Shown here one piece after another: positions 55,694-64,000 of a stretch of 64,000 bases of DNA (within the stretch, counting starts at the first letter, position 1; every line of letters begins with the position of its first letter). The DNA is taken from NCBI GenBank assembly GCA_002734065.2, contig NVXU02000023.1:1-64000 (forward strand), read 5' to 3'. The position numbers and the translations under genes were made by a program. The notes beneath the pieces were generated by a model, which had not been told where the DNA came from, ran no database searches, and was given only the letters and a program-made list of their open reading frames with translations. The DNA comes from Fluviicola sp. (GTDB lineage: Bacteria; Bacteroidota; Bacteroidia; Flavobacteriales_D; Crocinitomicaceae).

Positions 55694-55725
55694 AATGCGG
55701 TGAATAGCCATTTATTCACCGCATT
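55694..55725 (-). terminator. Terminator between convergent genes
   Basis: 13-bp stem AATGCGGTGAATA/TATTCACCGCATT with a 6-nt loop. On the minus strand the stem is followed by a U run (T6), suiting the metzincin gene ending at 55761; on the plus strand it lies 12 nt after the receptor stop and lacks a strong U tract. Confidence 0.75.
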
Positions 55726-55760
55726 CCTATATTTTATGAGCTTTTCTAAGGAAAATCCTC

Positions 55761-58325
55761 CTATTTAACCTCCTTCAAAGCGTTATTAATCAAAGTCACT
55801 AAATGATCTTTATGCGCTTTAGTTGATACATCTCCTGCAGTATTGCTTGCCATTTTCTTAATCTTCTTTAAGAAATACAAAGCGTGTGACTGAGGAATGT
55901 TAGAAAATCTTCGGCTCATCGGTCCAACAAGCATACTGATTAATGTATTGGTGTATTTCAGCTGTAAATTTTGTCTAAAAGTATTCACACTTCCAGCAAT
56001 ATCAGCTTTAAAAATAGCGTCTGTCAAATCTTGAAAAACAGTTGAAATATCGTACTCGTTTCCATAAAGTTTTGTGTCCACAATTCTGTTTAGCGTTGTT
56101 GGATGTAATACATGACCCAATACTTGCCATTGAATTCCCAATGCAATATTATGAACTTTCAAATCTTCAGTGCCTCTAAAGAAATTAAATCCTCGTCTTT
56201 GTTTCGCTGCGTAATTGTACAATTCTGAACCAAAATCAAAAGCGTTTGGTGCAAAAATATATTCAGAAATCATCTTCATTGCTTTCTTTTGCGTAGCCAA
56301 ATCAACCGGAGTGTATGGTTTCGTAGCTCCAGGTTGACCAATCATTGCACGGTCAAGAAATATTCCGCCGATATAACGAGAAGTTACACTCGCAGCATCT
56401 CGATACTGTCGCATCATTGAATAGTACGCAACATACTGATCGTGATGAGAAGTATTCTCAGTCGCATATTTCTCCAAAATTTCACTTGAAAGGGTTTTCA
56501 CTAAATCCAATCGTTCTTGTGCATACCCAATTGCATCGCTCGATAAATCATAGATGTTTACCAAAGGATCAATTGCTTTCCCCATGGCGCGCATGTCGTC
56601 TGCATCGTTGCCAAAGACTAAGTCATGTTCTGTAGAACGGTCTAACAATGTTTTTGTTTGCGCTTCGGTTCTTCCTGTTTCATAAGCATATTGAATTGCC
56701 CATAAATCATAAGGCCCAGGGCGCGTTGTGAAATAGTTCCCTTGGTTTGCTCTGTCTTTGTTCGCATTCACAGAAGGATAATCCATTACAGAACCCATTA
56801 ATCCAACTTTCTCCGTCAAAGTTTTATCATGCACAGCTTGTAAATTATGCATTTGACTTGCTTTCATGTTGTGGTTTAAGCCCAATGTGTGTCCAATTTC
56901 ATGGAGAATTAAATAACTCAAGTATTCTTTAACCATTTGGCTGTTTTCGATAGGTTGTCCGTCAATATATTGGAGAATTAAGCCCGCAAAAGCACTGTTA
57001 ATGGCTCCAATTTCACTTGCTTGGCAGTTTAAATGGTCGCCGTGCAAATTAATTTCCTCTTCTTCAAATTGCATAGAAGAGTTTTCTTCGAAGAATTTTT
57101 CCGTTCTATAGCGACTCAAAACAGAACGGTATTCAAACATAATGTCTGCACCCATAATTTCACCCGTTCTTGGGTTTACAAAACTTGGTCCGTAACCACC
57201 AAACGGAGGGAAAGGGGAAGCGGTCCAACGCAGAACGTTGTAGCGAATATCACCTGCATCCCAATCGGCATCGTCTGGTTGTTGCTTAATGACCATTGCA
57301 TTTTTAAATCCTGCCTTTTCAAAAGCAAGGTTCCATTTTTCGGCAGCTGCCTTTATAATAGGACGCAAATTCTCTGGTGTCGTATTCTCCATCCACCAAA
57401 CAATTGGTTCTACTGGTTCAGAAAGCGCTGCATTGGGATCTTTTTTAACCAATTTCCATTTGTGAACTAGGTCGCGATAATTCGCACTTGCTGGACTGGT
57501 CATGTCAGTTACCTGCGTGGTAAAGAAACCAACTCTTGGATCTTCGAACAAAGGTTGATAATCATCCTCTGGCATTTCGATAAGACTGTGATATACTTTC
57601 AACGAAACATTTCGACCGTCTGTGACATCTCTCTGTCCACCATTTAGAACAGAAGGTTTAGAATAGACATACTCTACGGCAATGTCTGTGTTTTTAGGGT
57701 AACTTCTAATGGCATTGATTTTCGTTTTCTCTTTGCTCAAGTTACCAATTGTAAACGCAAATGGTGATTGCTTTGGATTTCGAGCCGGTTTAATTTGCGA
57801 AAATGTTTCGCTTAAGAAAAGCTTATTTGCATCTACCAAAAATGCACTTTCGCCCTTTCCGACCGCTTCAATTTTTAAACTGGCAATAATCGCATTCGGC
57901 ATATTTGCCTCCGATGCTTTAGATATTGCGTTTTCTGGATCAAAATAAGAAGACGTATTTATTTCAACAAATTCAATCTTGTTAAAGTACTTTTGAATCT
58001 TAATGATTTTTGAACCTCGATAATTTCCTCTAAAACCTCTTACTGAAGCAACTCCATCCGCACTTTGACTGAAATAAATGAATTCTTGCCCAATCTGGTC
58101 TGCTTTTATCTCCATCTTGATAGAACCATCAATTGTGTCTTGATAAATGGTAAATAAGCCTTCAAATTTTTGACTTTTCTTCGTTAGTTCAGAAATTTTC
58201 TTGACCTTATCTTTGCCGCTTTGTTCTGTCTTTGCAGGTTCTTTTTTCTTTTTACGCTTTTGTGCGTTGACATTCTGCACAGAAAAAGCAAGAATGAGAA
58301 TTAGGGAGAGTTTTATTATTTTCAT
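55761..58325 (-). CDS. Large exported metzincin (DUF5117/DUF4953 type)
   Basis: 854 aa with a signal peptide (MKIIKLSLILILAFSVQNVNAQ). The Bacteroidota-type domains DUF5118/DUF5117 precede the catalytic part. The zinc motif is HEIGHTLGLNHN (about residue 480; HExxHxxGxxH complete) and the Met-turn is GSVMDYPSV. A mostly helical C-terminal region (about 560-854) follows, with repeated short segments. It is probably a periplasmic or secreted peptidase; no T9SS sorting tail is visible. Confidence 0.88.
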   Translation of the reverse strand: MKIIKLSLILILAFSVQNVNAQKRKKKKEPAKTEQSGKDKVKKISELTKKSQKFEGLFTIYQDTIDGSIKMEIKADQIGQEFIYFSQSADGVASVRGFRGNYRGSKIIKIQKYFNKIEFVEINTSSYFDPENAISKASEANMPNAIIASLKIEAVGKGESAFLVDANKLFLSETFSQIKPARNPKQSPFAFTIGNLSKEKTKINAIRSYPKNTDIAVEYVYSKPSVLNGGQRDVTDGRNVSLKVYHSLIEMPEDDYQPLFEDPRVGFFTTQVTDMTSPASANYRDLVHKWKLVKKDPNAALSEPVEPIVWWMENTTPENLRPIIKAAAEKWNLAFEKAGFKNAMVIKQQPDDADWDAGDIRYNVLRWTASPFPPFGGYGPSFVNPRTGEIMGADIMFEYRSVLSRYRTEKFFEENSSMQFEEEEINLHGDHLNCQASEIGAINSAFAGLILQYIDGQPIENSQMVKEYLSYLILHEIGHTLGLNHNMKASQMHNLQAVHDKTLTEKVGLMGSVMDYPSVNANKDRANQGNYFTTRPGPYDLWAIQYAYETGRTEAQTKTLLDRSTEHDLVFGNDADDMRAMGKAIDPLVNIYDLSSDAIGYAQERLDLVKTLSSEILEKYATENTSHHDQYVAYYSMMRQYRDAASVTSRYIGGIFLDRAMIGQPGATKPYTPVDLATQKKAMKMISEYIFAPNAFDFGSELYNYAAKQRRGFNFFRGTEDLKVHNIALGIQWQVLGHVLHPTTLNRIVDTKLYGNEYDISTVFQDLTDAIFKADIAGSVNTFRQNLQLKYTNTLISMLVGPMSRRFSNIPQSHALYFLKKIKKMASNTAGDVSTKAHKDHLVTLINNALKEVK

Positions 58326-58427
58326 AGAATTGAGTGTTTATTTGAAGCATAAACATACTAAAAAAAAAGAAAGAATAAGGCAAATAAAAAAGCTTAGCAT
58401 TGAAATGCTATAAAAAAAATCCGTTTT

Positions 58428-59063
58428 TCAGAGAGTATTGACTGACATTTTCAATTCTCCAATGATTTTTAGTCCTAATAGATATTTAGGATGATTCATT
58501 CTTTCTTTATAGGCACTATCAGTCTCAGGAGTCATCCCAAAATCGTCCATAAATCCATGTTTTTTTATATACGAATCAGCCCTCAAATGATAGCTGATAA
58601 GAGTGTCGTTTAAGTTAAAGTATTCAACGATAATATAACTCAAATGAGAATTTCTAAATCCAGATTCGGGAGTATCATTTACAGTATCAATTCGATTCAC
58701 TTTAATATAGTCAAGTAACCTACTCGGATTCTTAATGTTAAATTCCTTAGATACTTTAAGTTTTCCTTTTCTGTTTTCTGACAACGCATAAAGATGCGAG
58801 AAGGAACCATCACCAAAAAACCAATAATGAATGTTTGTATAATTCTCAGACAAATCTCTGTCAGTTGAATAGAAATGTATTACATCTCGAAATTTACTAT
58901 TGAGTCTTGAGGTAGTCTTGTTGAGTTGTTCATTATTAAATTTGTAGACATTGTGAGTTGAAAGCCGGTTAACCTTTGTTCTAAGATCAAGTCTCGTGTA
59001 ACAACTTATAAAAAACGTAGTAATCACAATAATTAATATGCCTGATAATACTTTAAATCTCAT
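58428..59063 (-). CDS. Lipoprotein of unknown function
   Basis: 211 aa. MRFKVLSGILIIVITTFFISCY is a lipoprotein signal with lipobox FISC. The mature region reads IHYWFFGDGSFSHLYALSENRKGK and IIVEYFNLNDTLISYHLRADSYIKKHG, probably a beta-rich domain. No family is recognised. It lies 19 bp downstream of the 59083-59916 gene on the same strand and may share its mRNA. Confidence 0.7.
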   Translation of the reverse strand: MRFKVLSGILIIVITTFFISCYTRLDLRTKVNRLSTHNVYKFNNEQLNKTTSRLNSKFRDVIHFYSTDRDLSENYTNIHYWFFGDGSFSHLYALSENRKGKLKVSKEFNIKNPSRLLDYIKVNRIDTVNDTPESGFRNSHLSYIIVEYFNLNDTLISYHLRADSYIKKHGFMDDFGMTPETDSAYKERMNHPKYLLGLKIIGELKMSVNTL

Positions 59064-59082
59064 TCTTAGACTTGATTGACTT

Positions 59083-59916
59083 TTACTTCTTCCCTTCCGT
59101 TAGTCCTATATCCATTTTTACATCAAAAGAAACTTTTGGTAACAAAACAGGCTTTGTCTCCACAAAAGTATTGTTCCAAAGTATATTCATGGTTGCAAAC
59201 TGCATGTCCACAATCTTACCTGGGATATGAAATACAGCAACTATTTTAGTGCTATTCCCACTTCTTAAAAGCACAGGTTTTGCTTTCTTATTGTCATTGG
59301 CATAAGTCACTGTCTCTTCTGACTTCTTACGTGTTGCTATCACAGAGAGGTTTGCAGGATTTATTATTGCCATATCATTGCCCGTGTAAGTCACCTCAAA
59401 AGTTGCTTTTGCCTCTTTGGTAGAAGCATTGTATTTTAATAACTTAACTTTGAAATCACCAACGGTAAAGCTGTTATTTGATGCAGGCAATTGAAAGTTG
59501 GGTGTCTTTTGCGACTTACCATCAATAGGTATCTGAAACAAGTTACCTAATTCTACAGAAAAACTTTCTTGCAAGAACTCATTGCCCCCATTTACCTCTA
59601 ACGTTTTCGTCTTAGCCTTATTCGGTTCTATGAAATACTCTCTAGAAACAGGTTTCTTCTCTCCTTCAGGGTAAATAAATTTACTTTCTTGGGGAACAAA
59701 CATCAAAAAATCACTTGTTAAATTCTTGATGCTCAATGCCATCTTGCAAACATCCTCTTGCGCAACGATGTTCTTGGTCTTTACTTCTACAACCTCCGTG
59801 ATTGGTATTTCAGGGTTGGTATAGTAGATTTTCTCGTAAGAATCAGTCTTCTGAGAGAAAGCCGACAATGAAACTGTCATTACGGCTGCTGATAATAATG
59901 TGGGTAAAATTTTCAT
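59083..59916 (-). CDS. Exported beta-sandwich protein of unknown function
   Basis: 277 aa. Signal peptide MKILPTLLSAAVMTVSLSAFSQ. The rest is beta strands with TFEVTYTGNDMAIINPANLSVIATRKKSEE and NSTKIVAVFHIPGKIVDMQFATMNILWNNTF, resembling an immunoglobulin-like fold. No family recognised. A -7 element lies 41 nt upstream. Confidence 0.7.
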   Translation of the reverse strand: MKILPTLLSAAVMTVSLSAFSQKTDSYEKIYYTNPEIPITEVVEVKTKNIVAQEDVCKMALSIKNLTSDFLMFVPQESKFIYPEGEKKPVSREYFIEPNKAKTKTLEVNGGNEFLQESFSVELGNLFQIPIDGKSQKTPNFQLPASNNSFTVGDFKVKLLKYNASTKEAKATFEVTYTGNDMAIINPANLSVIATRKKSEETVTYANDNKKAKPVLLRSGNSTKIVAVFHIPGKIVDMQFATMNILWNNTFVETKPVLLPKVSFDVKMDIGLTEGKK

Positions 59917-59957
59917 AGTGTGTTTTTTATTTGTGAAAGGTATTTCATAATTCGTGC

Positions 59958-59965
59958 CAAAGTTA
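59958..59965 (-). promoter_or_regulatory. -7 element of the 59083-59916 gene
   Basis: Minus strand TAACTTTG, perfect TAnnTTTG, 41 nt before the ATG. Confidence 0.5.
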
Positions 59966-60013
59966 CAAATAGTATCCTATAAATAAAATGACTTCCCTTT
60001 CGACATAAATTGG

Positions 60014-60021
60014 TACATTTG
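60014..60021 (+). promoter_or_regulatory. -7 element of the SpoIIE phosphatase gene
   Basis: TACATTTG, perfect TAnnTTTG, 16 nt before the ATG at 60038. Confidence 0.5.
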
Positions 60022-60037
60022 GTTTAGAACTAATTCA

Positions 60038-62185
60038 ATGAAGCAACTATTTTTTTTCTGTTTATTAATTTTGCCTTCCTTTGTCTACTCTCAAGACAAA
60101 GATTCTATTCTCGCAGAGCGCTATTTTATTCTTTTTGTTCAGAATGAATACGGCGACTCATTAAAAGCGAGAAACTACGCTGATTCTGGATTGTATCTCG
60201 CAAAAAAAGTAAACAGCACTTATTTATTAGCTATCGCCTACCAAATGAAAGGTTGGTTTTTACAAAACACATCACAATTCAAAGAAGCGCAAGAATCATT
60301 TTTCAATTCACTTGAAAATTTCAAGAAAGTTGGCAGTAAACAGGGAGTAGCAGACGCTTATGGAAATATTGGAAACACTTATTTAGACTTAAACGACTAT
60401 TATAAAAGTTTAGATTATCAGTTGTTGTCTCTAGAGAAAAATGAGAAAATTTTGTCTGGCGAAGTGGAAGGTAATATACTAGCCGATGCCATAGAAGGCA
60501 AAACGATTGCTTTGCACAACATTTCGAGCATTTATTTTGCAGTTAAATTATATAGACTTGCTCTGAATTATGAATTCAGAAGTTTAGAATACGAAACAGC
60601 TTCGGGCCATACCATTGATTTAGCAATTTCTTATAATGCCTTGGCTAGAATTCATAATTCATTGAACCAAAGAGACAGTGCGGTCTATTATTTTAAGAAA
60701 GCCATTGAAATTTACAAAGTTGACGATTATCCTTACGGCTATTCTGGAACACTTCAATCCTATGCTATGATGGATAGTATCGGATTAACTAAATCTCATA
60801 GAAACAGAATGCTCACAGAAGCATTGAGAATAAGAAAGGAAATCGGCGATATAGATGCTGAGGCAAGAATATTACTAGATGCAGCAAGTCTGCAAGTCAA
60901 CACTTTACCCTCAGATTCATTGAAAAAGATGCTCGATAGAGTTGATTTACTGATAAAACAAAATAATTTTGAAAACCTCATTTGGAAATACCACGATGTG
61001 CTTTCCAACTACTACATGAGGATTGGTTTGCATAAAAAAGCATTCGAGTCTTTAACGATTTCTATTGAACAAAAAGCACTGAAGGAGAAAAAAGAAGAGC
61101 GGCAAGATTTAGCAACTAGAGAAATCAGAAAACAAATCGAAACAAAGAGTTTCAACGATAGTTTAACGGTGCAAAATGCATTCGCTACAGAAAGATTAGC
61201 GCATGAAAAAGAGTTGTCAAAAAAACAGAATGTCATATACCTTAGTGTTATTGGTTTTATTGTTCTTGCTTCGTCTCTCCTGTTTTTTATTCAGGCAAAT
61301 AAGAGAAGAAAACGGTTAAATTCTGTTTTGACCACTAAAAACGACCTCATTAAACAACAAAAGGAGATCGTTGACGAGAAAAACAAGTCCATTTCGGATT
61401 CTATTAATTATGCGCGAAGATTGCAATCCGCTATTTTGCCAACTGCAGAAGTCATAAAAGGTCATCTTCCAAACAGTTTTATCTTGTATCTCCCCAAAGA
61501 TGTCGTAAGTGGTGATTTTTACTGGTTTCACAAAAAAAATAACTTAACAATGATTGCCGCTGCTGATTGCACAGGACATGGTGTCCCTGGAGCGTTGGTA
61601 AGTGTTGTTTGCAGTGGTGCGCTCAACCGTTCTGTGAAAGAATTTGGACTGACTTCACCCGCAGATATTCTCAATAAAACAAGAGAATTGGTCATTGATA
61701 CGTTTAAATCTGAAGACGATAAAGTGGAAGATGGAATGGATATTTCTCTGTGTGTGTTTGATGAGAAAAGTAAAGAACTGAGCTTTGCAGGAGCCAATAA
61801 TCCAGTTTGGATAATAAGAAAAGAAGGAGAAAAAATCATTGCGGATAGCGAATTGACAGAAGGAGAAAATATCCTGTATGAAATCAAGGGAGACAAACAA
61901 CCCATCGGACATTTTGATTACGGAAAAGACTTTTCTGAAAGAGTCGTTGCACTGCAAGAAAACGATGCTTTTTATCTTTTCACAGATGGTTACGCAGACC
62001 AATTCGGGGGAGAAAAAAACAAGAAATTCAAGTCTGCTCAACTCAAAAAAGCTTTGCTTGAAATGAACACATTAAATTTTGAGCAACAAGGTGAGAAATT
62101 GCATACTATTTTTAATAACTGGAAGGAAGGAACGGAACAAATCGACGATGTGTGCGTTATTGGATTTAGAATTGGAAAAAATTGA
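60038..62185 (+). CDS. TPR / SpoIIE-type protein phosphatase, membrane-anchored
   Basis: 715 aa. Signal peptide (MKQLFFFCLLILPSFVYSQ), then about six TPR repeats (residues 30-350; QGVADAYGNIGNTYLDLNDYYKSLDYQ), a coiled coil, one transmembrane helix (about 404-422, VIYLSVIGFIVLASSLLFF), a second coiled coil, and a SpoIIE PP2C domain (about 465-712): LPKDVVSGDFYWF, AADCTGHGVPGALVSVVCS (metal Asp), FAGANNPVW, FTDGYADQFGG (metal Asp). The TPR part is periplasmic and the phosphatase cytoplasmic, so it may pass a signal to an anti-anti-sigma factor or similar partner. No such partner is adjacent. Confidence 0.92.
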   Translation: MKQLFFFCLLILPSFVYSQDKDSILAERYFILFVQNEYGDSLKARNYADSGLYLAKKVNSTYLLAIAYQMKGWFLQNTSQFKEAQESFFNSLENFKKVGSKQGVADAYGNIGNTYLDLNDYYKSLDYQLLSLEKNEKILSGEVEGNILADAIEGKTIALHNISSIYFAVKLYRLALNYEFRSLEYETASGHTIDLAISYNALARIHNSLNQRDSAVYYFKKAIEIYKVDDYPYGYSGTLQSYAMMDSIGLTKSHRNRMLTEALRIRKEIGDIDAEARILLDAASLQVNTLPSDSLKKMLDRVDLLIKQNNFENLIWKYHDVLSNYYMRIGLHKKAFESLTISIEQKALKEKKEERQDLATREIRKQIETKSFNDSLTVQNAFATERLAHEKELSKKQNVIYLSVIGFIVLASSLLFFIQANKRRKRLNSVLTTKNDLIKQQKEIVDEKNKSISDSINYARRLQSAILPTAEVIKGHLPNSFILYLPKDVVSGDFYWFHKKNNLTMIAAADCTGHGVPGALVSVVCSGALNRSVKEFGLTSPADILNKTRELVIDTFKSEDDKVEDGMDISLCVFDEKSKELSFAGANNPVWIIRKEGEKIIADSELTEGENILYEIKGDKQPIGHFDYGKDFSERVVALQENDAFYLFTDGYADQFGGEKNKKFKSAQLKKALLEMNTLNFEQQGEKLHTIFNNWKEGTEQIDDVCVIGFRIGKN

Positions 62186-62200
62186 TTCTGGCTTAATATT

Positions 62201-62319
62201 AAGTCCTCCCCCTAGCCCCCTCCAAAGGGGGAAGAAGCAGATAAGTGAAGTTGGCGTTATAATTTCGATCTTATTTTGAGAGTGGGTTTCCCCTTTGGAG
62301 GGGGCTAGGGGGAGGACTT
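62201..62319. repeat. MITE-like inverted repeat, family 3, copy B
   Basis: Arms 62201-62232 and 62288-62319 share the core CCTCCCCCTAGCCCCCTCC with copy A at 17348-17476. Compared with copy A the outer base pairs differ but still pair (AAGT/ACTT here, AAT/ATT there). The interior matches copy A when reversed. It begins 16 nt after the phosphatase stop and may act as its terminator. Confidence 0.9.
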
Positions 62320-62422
62320 GTGATTTGATCAAAAAAGAGAAATCAAATACATTTACTTTAAAAAACCATACCAATCGAGCCATTTTTTCTTTCTACCTTT
62401 ACGCTCAAATTAATGTGTAATT

Positions 62423-64000
62423 ATGAGTTCGTTTAAAGAGCAAATCCTTGAAGGTGTCCCGGCATCAATTCCAGCACTTAAAAAGAAAGAAGAAGGTATC
62501 AACCATGCCCCAATTCGCAAGCAAATTCTTTCCAAAGAAGAAAGAAAACTAGCCCTTAAAAATGCTTTGAGGTACTTTCCAAAAAGCCAGCATCAAGAAC
62601 TAGCAAAGGAATTTTTGAATGAACTAGACACACTAGGACGTATTTATATGCATAGATATAGACCTGACTATCAAATGACTGCTAGACCCATCAGTGATTA
62701 TCCCGGAAAGTGCGAACAAGCAAAGGCCATCATGTTGATGATTCAAAACAACTTGGATTATGCCGTAGCGCAGCATCCTCACGAACTGATCACCTACGGT
62801 GGAAACGGTGCTGTTTTCCAGAATTGGATTCAATACCGATTGACGATGAAATACTTGGCTGAAATGTCAGACGAACAGACTTTAGTCATGTATTCTGGTC
62901 ACCCAATGGGACTTTTTCCTTCTCACAAAGATGCACCGAGAGTTGTGGTTACCAATGGCATGATGATTCCGAATTATTCTCAACCCGATGATTGGGAGAA
63001 ATTCAACGCGTTGGGCGTTACGCAATACGGACAAATGACCGCCGGTTCTTACATGTACATCGGGCCGCAAGGAATTGTACACGGAACAACCATCACTGTT
63101 CTCAATGCAGGGAGAATGATTTCCAAAAATGGCGAAGGCTTGGAAGGTAAATTATTCTTAACCGCAGGACTTGGAGGCATGTCTGGCGCACAGCCAAAAG
63201 CAGCAAATATTGCAGGTTGCGTTTCTGTGACGGCAGAAGTCAATGCAAAAGCGGTGCGAACACGCCATTCGCAAGGTTGGGTAGATGAAGTGATTGACAA
63301 TGTGGAAGAATTATGCGTTCGTGTTCGTCGTGCGAAAGAAAACAAAGAAATTGTGTCCATTGCTTTTGAAGGAAACATCGTGGATGTCTGGGAAGCATTC
63401 GACAAGAACGATATTTACGTTGATTTAGGTTCTGACCAAACGTCTTTGCACAATCCTTGGGCGGGTGGTTATTATCCAGTCGATATGACTTTGGAAGCAT
63501 CTAACGACATGATGGCAAACAATCCTGAAGAATTCAAAAAGCGCGTGCAAGCCACCTTGGTTCGCCATGCAGATTCTGTCAATAAACACACGGCAAAAGG
63601 CACTTATTTCTTCGATTATGGCAACGCATTCTTACTGGAAGCATCACGTGCCGGAGCAGATATTATGGCAGAGAATGGCATTGATTTCAAATACCCATCT
63701 TATGTGCAAGACATCATGGGACCGATGTGTTTCGATTACGGTTTTGGACCATTTAGATGGGTTTGCGCCTCTGGAAAACCAGAAGATTTGCAAAAAACCG
63801 ACACCATTGCTTGTGCTGTTTTGGAGAAAATGAAAGAAACAAGTCCTGCTGAAATACAACAGCAAATGGCTGATAACATTCAGTGGATTAAAGGGGCACA
63901 AGAGAATAAATTAGTCGTTGGTTCGCAAGCAAGAATTCTCTATGCAGATGCAGAAGGGAGAATGAGAATTGCGCAAGCATTCAACGATGCCATTGCCAGT
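62423..64000 (+). CDS. hutU: Urocanate hydratase (5' part, runs off the window)
   Basis: Second step of histidine degradation: urocanate to imidazolone propionate with bound NAD. 526 codons are visible without a stop; the long form of the enzyme has about 660. Start MSSFKEQILEGVPASIPALK; HELITYGGNGAVFQNWIQYR, LVMYSGHPMGLFPS and QYGQMTAGSYMYIGPQGIVHGTT form the NAD and substrate region, and GKLFLTAGLGGMSGAQPKAA is the glycine-rich loop. This is the long bacterial/animal form. A weak -7 (TACCTTTA, 62394-62401) precedes it. Other hut genes would lie beyond the window. Confidence 0.95.
   Translation, partial: MSSFKEQILEGVPASIPALKKKEEGINHAPIRKQILSKEERKLALKNALRYFPKSQHQELAKEFLNELDTLGRIYMHRYRPDYQMTARPISDYPGKCEQAKAIMLMIQNNLDYAVAQHPHELITYGGNGAVFQNWIQYRLTMKYLAEMSDEQTLVMYSGHPMGLFPSHKDAPRVVVTNGMMIPNYSQPDDWEKFNALGVTQYGQMTAGSYMYIGPQGIVHGTTITVLNAGRMISKNGEGLEGKLFLTAGLGGMSGAQPKAANIAGCVSVTAEVNAKAVRTRHSQGWVDEVIDNVEELCVRVRRAKENKEIVSIAFEGNIVDVWEAFDKNDIYVDLGSDQTSLHNPWAGGYYPVDMTLEASNDMMANNPEEFKKRVQATLVRHADSVNKHTAKGTYFFDYGNAFLLEASRAGADIMAENGIDFKYPSYVQDIMGPMCFDYGFGPFRWVCASGKPEDLQKTDTIACAVLEKMKETSPAEIQQQMADNIQWIKGAQENKLVVGSQARILYADAEGRMRIAQAFNDAIAS

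Noticed and set aside
62079-62383. ORFs over the end of the phosphatase gene and repeat family 3
   Set aside because: They run through the inverted repeat and translate its arms; no plausible start or family.

Overview
The window is low-GC DNA from a marine or freshwater member of the Bacteroidota, most likely order Flavobacteriales (a Crocinitomicaceae/Cryomorphaceae-like lineage is my guess). The reasons are the many promoters with a TAnnTTTG -7 element, the near absence of Shine-Dalgarno sequences, a type IX secretion C-terminal sorting domain, BshC (bacillithiol synthesis), the order rplQ-carA-eno after the ribosomal operon, and zinc-free ribosomal proteins L36 and S14.

Layout. 1-2883: a heptamer array, a MerR-family regulator, aroB and proline dehydrogenase. 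2884-7846: a cassette of three exported-protein genes (a PQQ/FG-GAP propeller, a vanadium-haloperoxidase/PAP2-type enzyme and a CRTAC1-like ASPIC/UnbV protein), bracketed by two direct copies of a ~230 bp repeat whose hairpin shows a compensatory base change. 7847-17178: an SPFH protein with a small membrane partner, proC, a T9SS-exported metzincin, chaperone genes cbpA-cbpM, two small exported proteins of unknown function and an exonuclease/GIY-YIG fusion. This stretch also carries palindromic repeats and a triplicated promoter tract. 17179-19931: eno and carA behind a MITE-like inverted repeat. 20042-37531: the str-S10-spc-alpha ribosomal superoperon, all on the minus strand, from rpsL to an unusually long rplQ, including rpmJ and rpmD, with a clear promoter upstream of rpsL and a terminator after rplQ. 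37739-46456: a GT-C-like membrane protein, pdhB, etfBA, a bifunctional nuclease, a nucleoside permease, a LuxE-like acyl transferase and a lipoprotein. 46467-51339: dnaX split by an A10 tract, a small lipoprotein, a DUF5060-type glycoside hydrolase and a cyclophilin. 51414-64000: bshC, a TonB-dependent receptor, a large DUF5117-type metzincin, two proteins of unknown function, a TPR/SpoIIE phosphatase and the first 526 codons of urocanate hydratase (hutU), which runs off the end.

The best candidates for something new are: (i) dnaX, where full-length tau can only be made by a -1 shift or transcriptional slippage at A10, while the zero frame gives a gamma-like product; (ii) the repeat-flanked exported-enzyme cassette with covarying hairpins; (iii) ribosomal protein L17 fused to a helix-hairpin-helix domain through a linker holding two identical 30-bp repeats; (iv) several genes whose -7 element ends 3-5 nt before the start codon, which predicts leaderless mRNAs. 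No tRNA, rRNA, CRISPR array, transposase or phage gene was recognised.
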